Shown: positions 1 to 4,692 of the stretch, one piece after another
How positions within the stretch are numbered: position 1 is the first letter of the stretch
Layout of the letters: each line of letters starts with the position of its first letter
DNA from: Lautropia sp.
GTDB taxonomy: Bacteria > Pseudomonadota > Gammaproteobacteria > Burkholderiales > Burkholderiaceae_E
DNA length: 5,255 nucleotides
Assembly: GCA_013813615.1 (NCBI GenBank)
Contig: JACCRJ010000331.1
Span: 1 to 5,255 of the forward strand
Reading direction: 5' to 3'
Made by a program: the position numbers and the translations under genes
Notes under the pieces: model-generated
What the model was told of the DNA's origin: nothing
The model's database searches: none
Seen by the model: only the letters and a program-made list of their open reading frames with translations

Positions 1-347
1 GTGCGCAGGACGCCGGCGGCGCGAGAATCCTCCAGTTCGTCGAGGACGTGGGGCGCCATAATGCCGTGGACGCCATTGCCGGCTGGATGTGGACGCAGGA
101 GATCAGCGGGCGCGACAAGCTCTTCTACACCACCGGCAGGCTGACGTCCGAGATGGTCATCAAGTGCGCGCAGATGGAGATACCGGTGCTGCTGTCGCGT
201 TCGGGCCTGACTGAAATGGGCCACCGCATCGCCGAGCGCGTCGGCATCACCATGATCGGGCGCTGCCAGGGCAAGCACTACCTTCTCTTCACCGGCCGCG
301 AACGGTTCGCCGGCACGCAACCGGCGGTGGCGGCGTCGGCGCAGTGA
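1..347 (+). CDS. fdhD: FdhD, formate dehydrogenase accessory sulfurtransferase (C-terminal part, 5' truncated by window)
   Basis: The reading frame enters at base 3 and gives 114 residues to the TGA at 345. FdhD carries sulfur from a cysteine desulfurase to the molybdenum cofactor of formate dehydrogenase and is required for that enzyme's activity; it acts in the cytoplasm. The visible part contains the family's conserved EDVGRHNAVD block (bases 42-71). It is followed by the GRLTSEMV...IPVLLSRSGLT segment and the terminal AERVGITMIGR strand, all of which match the FdhD C-terminal fold. FdhD proteins are usually about 260-280 residues, so roughly 40% is present. The N-terminal region with the redox-active cysteine loop lies outside the window and cannot be judged. 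The stop overlaps the next gene's GTG start by 4 bp (GTGA), implying translational coupling with the cofactor biosynthesis gene. The internal GTG at 48 is a conserved valine codon, not a start. Confidence 0.93.
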   Translation, partial: AQDAGGARILQFVEDVGRHNAVDAIAGWMWTQEISGRDKLFYTTGRLTSEMVIKCAQMEIPVLLSRSGLTEMGHRIAERVGITMIGRCQGKHYLLFTGRERFAGTQPAVAASAQ

Positions 348-2248
348 GCGGATTTCCCGCAGCCGGCGGGGCGATCACCGGCCTGGTGCTTGCCGGCGGC
401 CTCGCGCGACGGATGCAGAACGGCGGCAGCAGCATCGACAAGGGTCTGGTGCCGTTTCGCGGAGAGCCGATGATCGCGCATGTGCTGCGTCGGCTTGCGC
501 CGCAGGTCGGTGCGCTGCTGATCAACGCCAACCGCAATCCCGGCGAGTACGGCAGTTTCGGGCACCCGGTCGTGGCGGATGCGGTCGGCGGGTTTGCCGG
601 TCCCCTCGCGGGCCTTCATGCCGGCCTCGAAGCCGCCACGACCGAATGGGTCGTCACCGTGCCATGCGATTCGCCCTTCCTTCCCGCGGACCTGGTTGAC
701 AGGCTCTTCGAAGCGGCCCAGGCGGCCGGCGCGGACCTGGCGGTCGCGCGGACCGGCAGTCAGCCGCATCCGGTATTCGCGCTGGTGCGCAAGTCCCTGC
801 TCCCGAGCCTGGAGGCGTTCCTTTCAGCCGGAGAGCGCAAGATCGACCGCTGGTACGCGCCGCTTCGCACGGTGGAAGTGGACTTCCCGGATGAAGCCGC
901 CTTCAGCAACATCAATACTCAGGAGGAACTGGCCGCCCTGGAGATCGGGGTGCCGGGGCCCGCGCGCCGGTCGCTGGAGACGATAACCCGTGAGGTCGAG
1001 GACTTCGATCCGAAGGCGCTGCCGGTAGCCCGTGCCCAGGCGGTGATGGAGCGCTTCATCGAGCCGATCGATCAGCCTGAACAGGTGGACCTCCGTCACT
1101 GTCTGGGCCGTATCCTGGCGCGCGCCGTCGTTTCACCGATCGACGTGCCGGCCCACGACAATTCGGCCATGGACGGCTACGCGGTGCGCGGCGCGGACCT
1201 CCAGCCGGACGCACCGACGCGCCATGCCGTCGTCGGTACCTCGCTCGCAGGCACCCCCTTCGACGGCGTCTTGGGCGAAGGACAGGCCGTGCGGATCATG
1301 ACCGGGGGCGTCATGCCGCCAGGCGCCGATACGGTGGTAGTCCAGGAAGTGGTGCATACGGTGGCCGCCACCCGGCCGGCGGAGATGCCGTGGGTCATCA
1401 TTCCGCCGGGCCAGCGGACCGGGCAGAACCGGCGGCTTTGCGGCGAGGACCTGGCCCGCGGCAAGCCGGCGTTGCGCGCAGGCAAGCGGCTAACGCCGGC
1501 GGACGTCGGCCTCGCGGCATCGCTCGGCCTGCCTCACCTGCCGCTGCAGCGGCGCCCCAAGGTAGCCTTCTTCTCCACTGGCGACGAACTGCTGTCGATC
1601 GGCGAGCCGCCGAGGGCTGGGAAGGTATACGACAGCAACCGTTACACCATCCACGCGATGCTCGCCCGGCTGGGCGTGGAGCCGGTCGATCTCGGCGTGG
1701 TTCCTGACCGGCCGGAGGCCCTCGAGCAGGCGATGCAGGAAGCCGGACGCTCGGCGGATGCAGTGATCTCCTCCGGCGGCGTCTCAGTGGGCGAAGCCGA
1801 TTTCACCCGGGAAGTCATGGCGCGGGTCGGCGAGGTGGCGTTCTGGACGGTTGCGATGAGGCCAGGCCGCCCGATGGCTTTCGGCCGGGTCGGGGACGCC
1901 TACTATTTCGGCCTGCCCGGCAATCCGGTCGCAGTGATGGTCACCTTCTATTTCTTCGTGAGGCCGGCGCTGGAGAGGCTGATGGGCGCGATGCCGTCGC
2001 CGCCGGCGACGCTGCAGGTGCGGTCACTGTCGGCCGTCCGGAAGAAGCCCGGCAGGACCGAGTACCAGCGGGCGGTCTTGAGCCGCGACACCGCAGGCAT
2101 CGTACAGGCGAGCATCACCGGCAGCCAGGGTTCGGGCGTGCTCCGTTCCATGAGCGAAGCCGACTGCATGATGGTGCTGGGGCACGACCAGGGGAACCTG
2201 GCCGTCGGCGATTGGGTGGATGTCATTCCCTTCCACGGCCTGGTCTGA
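344..2248 (+). CDS. mobA-moeA: Fused MobA-MoeA: Mo-cofactor guanylyltransferase / molybdopterin molybdenumtransferase
   Basis: This 634-residue cytoplasmic protein has two complete enzyme domains. Residues 11 to about 200 are MobA, which joins GMP from GTP to Mo-molybdopterin to make the guanine dinucleotide cofactor used by DMSO-reductase-family enzymes such as formate dehydrogenase. Seen here are the nucleotide loop LVLAGGLARRM (14-24), DKG (32-34), NANR (61-64), PLAG (87-90), the metal-binding PCDSPF (107-112, D109) and NINTQEEL (189-196). Residues from about 205 to 634 are MoeA, which inserts molybdate into adenylylated molybdopterin. It has DVPAHDNSAMDGYA (267-280, D277), RIMTGG (317-322), GED (367-369), STGDEL (411-416, E415), SSGGVSVGEAD (476-486) and GLPGNPVA (523-530). 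There is no stop or frameshift between the domains, and only about 20 less-conserved residues link them. The GTG start at 344 overlaps the fdhD stop; no strong ribosome site precedes it, consistent with coupling. A later ATG (413) would delete the nucleotide loop. One oddity is T502, where E. coli MoeA has a lysine. Confidence 0.95.
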   Translation: MSGFPAAGGAITGLVLAGGLARRMQNGGSSIDKGLVPFRGEPMIAHVLRRLAPQVGALLINANRNPGEYGSFGHPVVADAVGGFAGPLAGLHAGLEAATTEWVVTVPCDSPFLPADLVDRLFEAAQAAGADLAVARTGSQPHPVFALVRKSLLPSLEAFLSAGERKIDRWYAPLRTVEVDFPDEAAFSNINTQEELAALEIGVPGPARRSLETITREVEDFDPKALPVARAQAVMERFIEPIDQPEQVDLRHCLGRILARAVVSPIDVPAHDNSAMDGYAVRGADLQPDAPTRHAVVGTSLAGTPFDGVLGEGQAVRIMTGGVMPPGADTVVVQEVVHTVAATRPAEMPWVIIPPGQRTGQNRRLCGEDLARGKPALRAGKRLTPADVGLAASLGLPHLPLQRRPKVAFFSTGDELLSIGEPPRAGKVYDSNRYTIHAMLARLGVEPVDLGVVPDRPEALEQAMQEAGRSADAVISSGGVSVGEADFTREVMARVGEVAFWTVAMRPGRPMAFGRVGDAYYFGLPGNPVAVMVTFYFFVRPALERLMGAMPSPPATLQVRSLSAVRKKPGRTEYQRAVLSRDTAGIVQASITGSQGSGVLRSMSEADCMMVLGHDQGNLAVGDWVDVIPFHGLV

Positions 2249-2266
2249 GCCGCCCCTTCGCCCCTC
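2249..2266. other. Convergent gene junction, no clear terminator
   Basis: Only 18 bp separate the stop of mobA-moeA from the stop (TAA on the minus strand, 2267-2269) of the facing cytochrome gene. A short GC-rich inverted repeat, CGCCC (2259-2263) and GGGCG (2272-2276), could form a 5-bp stem with an 8-base loop extending into the cytochrome gene. No T-run follows on either strand, so it does not qualify as an intrinsic terminator. Transcripts from the two sides may overlap or end by Rho. Confidence 0.4.
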
Positions 2267-2620
2267 TTATCGGGCGTGGCTCATCATGCCGGGCAGCCGC
2301 GCATAGTAGGCGGCGAGGTTGAGCATGTCACCGCGAGACAGCAGCTTCGCCTGGGCGCCCATGATCGGGTTCTTGCGTTCATCCTGCTTGTAGGCGCGCA
2401 GCGCCTGCACCAGGTAGTCCTCGTGCTGGCCTGACAGGCGCGGATAGCTCGGGTCGATGGGCGTGTTGCCGTCCTTGCCGTGGCAAGCGGCGCAGCGCTC
2501 GATGGCAAGCTTTTCGCCGGCAGCGAGATCCGCCGACGTCGCCGGCGTGGCGGCGAGCAGCAGGACGGTCCCCGCCAGCAGCGGCAGGACGACGCGGGAC
2601 ATGGACCTCACCGGATTCAT
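2267..2620 (-). CDS. Small periplasmic monohaem cytochrome c (c4/c553-like), second of pair
   Basis: This 117-residue protein is predicted to be an exported electron carrier. Residues 1-30 form a Sec signal peptide: basic start with R5 and R9, hydrophobic core VVLPLLAGTVLLLAA, and ATSA before a probable cut at about residue 30. The mature part has one haem attachment motif, CAACH (43-47). It then has YPRLSGQHEDYLVQAL (59-74), KNPIMGAQ (83-90) with M87 as the likely sixth iron ligand, and the C-terminal helix NLAAYYARLPG, the usual order in c4/c553 cytochromes. Its ATG overlaps the stop of the upstream cytochrome (ATGA, 2617-2620). The GGAG at 2629-2626 on this strand lies inside the last codons of that gene and serves as ribosome site, so the two should be made together. 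The frame stays open far upstream, but an earlier start would bury the signal peptide. The electron-transfer partner cannot be told from the window. Confidence 0.92.
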   Translation of the reverse strand: MNPVRSMSRVVLPLLAGTVLLLAATPATSADLAAGEKLAIERCAACHGKDGNTPIDPSYPRLSGQHEDYLVQALRAYKQDERKNPIMGAQAKLLSRGDMLNLAAYYARLPGMMSHAR

Positions 2621-3036
2621 TTTTTCTCCAGGGACTTGCCGTAGTACGCGGCCAGATCGGCGATGTCCTGGTCGGACAAGCCGCCAGCGATGGCTCTCAT
2701 CGTCGGATGGCTGCGATCGCCGCTGCGATAGGCGTTGAGTGAGATCTCGATGTACTTGCCGGTCTGGCCGTGGATCATCGGAACCGAATAGACCATCGGG
2801 TAAGAGGCCTTGTAGCCCGGGATTGCATGACAGCCGATGCACATGCCGATCTTCGCTTCGGCAGCCTTCATATCGCCCTTGGTTGGCGGGCCGGACTGGC
2901 CTGCGCTCGAGGCCCCGGCGCTCGTTCCCGCGGTTGCCTTCGTGGTAGACCCCTGCCCGGCGGCCGGGACTGCGGCGAGGGAAAATCCGGCCGCCAGCAG
3001 CGCACCCAGAACGATCGGCAACTTGCGTGCATTCAT
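2617..3036 (-). CDS. Small periplasmic monohaem cytochrome c (c4/c553-like), first of pair
   Basis: This 139-residue exported cytochrome has a signal peptide at about residues 1-27 (MNARKLP, then the hydrophobic run IVLGALLAAGFSLAAV, with AxA-type cut candidates around AVPAAG). A low-complexity Ser/Thr/Ala/Gly linker follows (about 29-54), then one haem domain with CIGCH (66-70). The family-type segments SVPMIHGQTGKYIEISLNAY (84-103) and HPTMRAIAGGLSDQDIADLAAYY (110-132) follow, with M113 as the probable axial ligand. The linker suggests a tethered or flexible haem domain, but there is no lipobox cysteine. The start at 3036 is chosen because GGAGAAG lies 9 bases before it and it places the signal peptide at the N-terminus. 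In-frame upstream starts, including an ATG 14 codons earlier, would put charged residues ahead of it. With the overlapping second gene it resembles a diheme cytochrome c4 split into two proteins. The likely role is relaying electrons in the periplasm to a terminal oxidase or reductase; this is inference. Confidence 0.92.
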   Translation of the reverse strand: MNARKLPIVLGALLAAGFSLAAVPAAGQGSTTKATAGTSAGASSAGQSGPPTKGDMKAAEAKIGMCIGCHAIPGYKASYPMVYSVPMIHGQTGKYIEISLNAYRSGDRSHPTMRAIAGGLSDQDIADLAAYYGKSLEKK

Positions 3037-3045
3037 CTGCTTTGA

Positions 3046-3052
3046 CTTCTCC
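3046..3052 (-). promoter_or_regulatory. Ribosome binding site of the first cytochrome gene
   Basis: The minus strand reads GGAGAAG here, a good anti-16S match 9 bases before the ATG at 3036. It supports that start over the ATG 14 codons upstream, which has only a weaker purine stretch (GGAAG) before it. Confidence 0.7.
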
Positions 3053-3111
3053 GTGAACTGCAGGGGCAGTATCGTCATCAACTTCCGCCATGCCTGCTTA
3101 CAAAACCTTTG

Positions 3112-3140
3112 ATTGTACCGGCCAGACCGGTTTTCGTATA
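3112..3140 (-). promoter_or_regulatory. Candidate sigma70-like promoter for the cytochrome pair
   Basis: On the minus strand, TACAAT (3117-3112) matches the -10 consensus at 5 of 6 bases. With a 17-bp spacer, the -35 position holds TATACG (3140-3135), only 3 of 6. Transcription would begin near 3105, giving a leader of about 70 bases before the first cytochrome. The weak -35 suggests an activator may be needed. The elements overlap those of the opposite promoter. This is prediction from consensus matching only. Confidence 0.4.
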
Positions 3141-3142
3141 CT
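3113..3142 (+). promoter_or_regulatory. Candidate sigma70-like promoter for the MoxR-GNAT-parvulin operon
   Basis: TATACT (3137-3142) matches the -10 consensus at 5 of 6 bases, and TTGTAC (3113-3118) lies 18 bp upstream with the TTG core of a -35 box. Transcription would start near 3149, leaving a leader of about 75 bases before the ATG at 3225. Its -35 lies on the -10 of the leftward promoter and the reverse, so only one could be occupied by RNA polymerase at a time. This is prediction from consensus matching only. Confidence 0.45.
3117..3131. promoter_or_regulatory. Palindrome ACCGG-N5-CCGGT in the promoter overlap, possible operator
   Basis: A perfect 5-bp inverted repeat around a 5-base centre falls between the -35 and -10 elements of both candidate promoters. 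A dimeric regulator bound here would block or influence transcription both ways. I do not recognise it as the site of a known regulator, and a repeat of this length in GC-rich DNA can arise by chance. Confidence 0.35.
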
Positions 3143-3224
3143 GCCCCGACGGGCCGCAACGTCTGCCGGGTCATGCTTCGCCGATCAGCGCGCCATCCAT
3201 TCCACCACCGGGACCTGCGTCGCG

Positions 3225-4067
3225 ATGAAGTTCGAAGGCTCAACCTCCTATGTGGCAACCGATGACCTGAAGCTTGCGGTCAACGCGGCCATCACCTTGC
3301 AACGGCCCCTCCTGATCAAGGGCGAACCCGGCACCGGCAAGACGATGCTCGCCGAGGAAGTCGCTGCAGCGATCGGGCTGCCCCTGCTGCAGTGGCATAT
3401 CAAGTCCACTACCAAGGCCCAGCAGGGCCTCTACGAATACGACGCGGTGTCGCGACTGCGGGACTCGCAGCTCGGCGACGAACGCGTGCGCAGCATCGAG
3501 AACTACATCGTCAAAGGCGTGCTCTGGCAGGCGTTCGATGCGGACGAGCCGACCGTGCTGCTGATCGACGAAATCGACAAGGCCGACATCGAATTTCCGA
3601 ACGACCTGCTGCGCGAGCTCGACCGGATGGAGTTCCACGTCTACGAGACCCGACAGATGATCATGGCCCGGCATCGCCCGATCGTGATGATCACCTCCAA
3701 CAACGAGAAGGAACTGCCGGACGCCTTCCTGCGCCGGTGCTTCTTTCACTACATCAAATTTCCGGACCGCGAGACGATGCAGGCGATCGTCGACGTCCAT
3801 TTCCCGGGGCTGAAGAAGCAGCTGCTCAAGGAGGCCCTGGACAGCTTCTACCAGATCCGGGACCTGCCGGGTCTCAAGAAGAAGCCTTCCACGTCGGAGC
3901 TGCTGGACTGGCTCAAGCTGCTCGTGGCGGAGGACATACCCCCCGAGGCCCTGCGCTCGCGCGACGACAAGACGACCATCCCGCCCCTGCACGGCGCGCT
4001 CCTGAAGAACGAGCAGGACATCCACCTGTTCGAGCGCCTGGTGTTCATGGCGCGGCACAACCGCTGA
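3225..4067 (+). CDS. MoxR-family AAA+ ATPase
   Basis: This 280-residue cytoplasmic ATPase has the AAA_5/MoxR layout. It has Walker A GEPGTGKT (33-40), Walker B VLLIDEIDK (111-119, D115/E116), sensor 1 ITSNN (156-160), an arginine-finger candidate in FLRRCF (168-173, R170/R171) and a C-terminal helical lid with PSTSELLDWLKLL (211-223). MoxR proteins act as chaperones that remodel or insert cofactors into enzyme complexes, usually with a VWA-domain partner; examples are MoxR for methanol dehydrogenase and CoxD for Mo-Cu CO dehydrogenase. Which MoxR subfamily this is cannot be settled by eye, and its client is unknown. The start at 3225 is chosen because the ATPase core begins soon after it and a modest GGGA (3210-3213) precedes it. 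The frame stays open to an ATG at 3090, but that would lie upstream of the predicted promoter and add 45 residues of non-family sequence. It is divergent from the cytochromes and followed 26 bp later by the acetyltransferase gene. Confidence 0.9.
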   Translation: MKFEGSTSYVATDDLKLAVNAAITLQRPLLIKGEPGTGKTMLAEEVAAAIGLPLLQWHIKSTTKAQQGLYEYDAVSRLRDSQLGDERVRSIENYIVKGVLWQAFDADEPTVLLIDEIDKADIEFPNDLLRELDRMEFHVYETRQMIMARHRPIVMITSNNEKELPDAFLRRCFFHYIKFPDRETMQAIVDVHFPGLKKQLLKEALDSFYQIRDLPGLKKKPSTSELLDWLKLLVAEDIPPEALRSRDDKTTIPPLHGALLKNEQDIHLFERLVFMARHNR

Positions 4068-4080
4068 ACACCGGCCGCCG

Positions 4081-4085
4081 GGGAG
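4081..4085 (+). promoter_or_regulatory. Ribosome binding site of the GNAT gene
   Basis: GGGAG lies 8 bases before the ATG at 4094 and decides that start. The frame is open well upstream, but that portion is antisense-like shadow inside the ATPase gene. The nearby ATG at 4087 is out of frame. Confidence 0.7.
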
Positions 4086-4093
4086 AATGCAGA

Positions 4094-4687
4094 ATGTCAC
4101 GCTGGATCGAGCCCATCAGCCTGCAGGGCAGGCACGTCCGCATCGAACCGATGACGGCGGCGCACAGGGGAGAACTGGAGGCTGCAGCCGCCGACGGTGA
4201 ATTGTGGAAGCTCTGGTACACGTCCGTGCCCGACGAGAAGGCGCTGGATGGCTGGATTGCCGCGGCCTTGCGTCAACGCGAGGACGCGGGCGCCATGCCC
4301 TTCGTGGTCCGGCGAAGCAGCGACGACAGGCTGGTCGGCGCAACCCGGTACTTCAATGTCGCCGCCGAGCACCGGCGACTCGAGATCGGCCACACCTTCT
4401 TTTCGCACAGCGTGCACCGCACGGCAGTGAACACCGAAACCAAGCTGCTGCTGCTGGCGCACGCCTTCGACGCCCTGCGTTGCGTCGGCGTCGAGTTCCG
4501 CACGCACTTCATGAACCACCCCAGCCGCCGCGCCATCGAGCGCCTGGGCGCAAAACTCGACGGCGTCCTGCGCAGCCACCAGGTGATGCCGGACGGCAGT
4601 CTGCGGGATACCTGCGTGTTCAGCATCGTCGCCCCCGAATGGCCCGCCGTGCGCAACAACCTGTCGTTCCGGCTGTCCCGTACCTGA
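4094..4687 (+). CDS. GNAT-family N-acetyltransferase (RimJ/RimL-like)
   Basis: This 197-residue cytoplasmic protein is predicted to transfer an acetyl group from acetyl-CoA to an amine; the substrate is unknown. It begins with the LQGRHVRIEPMTAAHRGEL strand-helix (10-28) usual in the Acetyltransf_3 group. It continues with VGATRYFNV (81-89) and EIGHTFF (97-103). The segment HRTAVNTETKLLLLAHAFD (108-126) stands where the acetyl-CoA pyrophosphate loop and following helix lie. RTHFMNHPSRRAIERLGAKLDGVLR (136-160) carries the conserved NxxSxxAIERLGA signature of the C-terminal half. The closing RDTCVFSIVAPEWPAV is typical of this subgroup. Length is normal and no truncation is seen. The gene starts 26 bp after the ATPase stop and ends 5 bp before the next predicted start, so it appears to be cotranscribed. 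Linkage to a MoxR ATPase does not by itself identify the target; protein or small-molecule acetylation are both open. Confidence 0.9.
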   Translation: MSRWIEPISLQGRHVRIEPMTAAHRGELEAAAADGELWKLWYTSVPDEKALDGWIAAALRQREDAGAMPFVVRRSSDDRLVGATRYFNVAAEHRRLEIGHTFFSHSVHRTAVNTETKLLLLAHAFDALRCVGVEFRTHFMNHPSRRAIERLGAKLDGVLRSHQVMPDGSLRDTCVFSIVAPEWPAVRNNLSFRLSRT

Positions 4688-4692
4688 ACGTC

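Larger units (their letters stand above)
3063..3147. repeat. Exact 10-bp inverted repeat pair (GGGGCAGTAT / ATACTGCCCC) flanking the divergent promoters
   Basis: The left arm is 3063-3072 and the right arm 3138-3147, identical as reverse complements and 75 bp apart centre to centre, about seven helical turns. The right arm overlaps the rightward -10 box; the left arm lies in the cytochrome leader. A 10-bp exact match within about 100 bp is unlikely by chance (my rough estimate is under 1%). It could be a paired regulator site or a transcript-level stem; no function is shown. Confidence 0.5.

Noticed and set aside
278..769. Minus-strand open frame of 163 codons across the fdhD/mobA junction
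   Set aside because: It overlaps clear MobA and FdhD coding sequence, and its translation shows no known motif.
2249..2280. Intrinsic terminator between the convergent genes
   Set aside because: Only a 5-bp stem is available, and no T-run follows on either strand.
3143..3224. Riboswitch or structured leader, for example a Mo-cofactor RNA motif, ahead of the ATPase gene
   Set aside because: The predicted leader is only about 75 bases, has no multi-stem pattern I can recognise, and the downstream gene is not a cofactor biosynthesis gene.
3037..3258. Longer start for the first cytochrome (213-codon form)
   Set aside because: It would run across the divergent promoter region into the ATPase gene and place an Arg-rich stretch before the signal peptide.
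3392..4093. In-frame extension of the GNAT gene back through the ATPase gene (431 codons in total)
   Set aside because: The upstream part is Arg/Ala/Gly-rich shadow of the ATPase in another frame; the GNAT domain and a good ribosome site begin at 4094 and 4081.
3240..4100. Long open frame (286 codons) on the minus strand opposite the MoxR gene
   Set aside because: It mirrors a well-supported ATPase gene, shows no recognisable domain, and is the kind of antisense frame expected from GC-rich codon usage.
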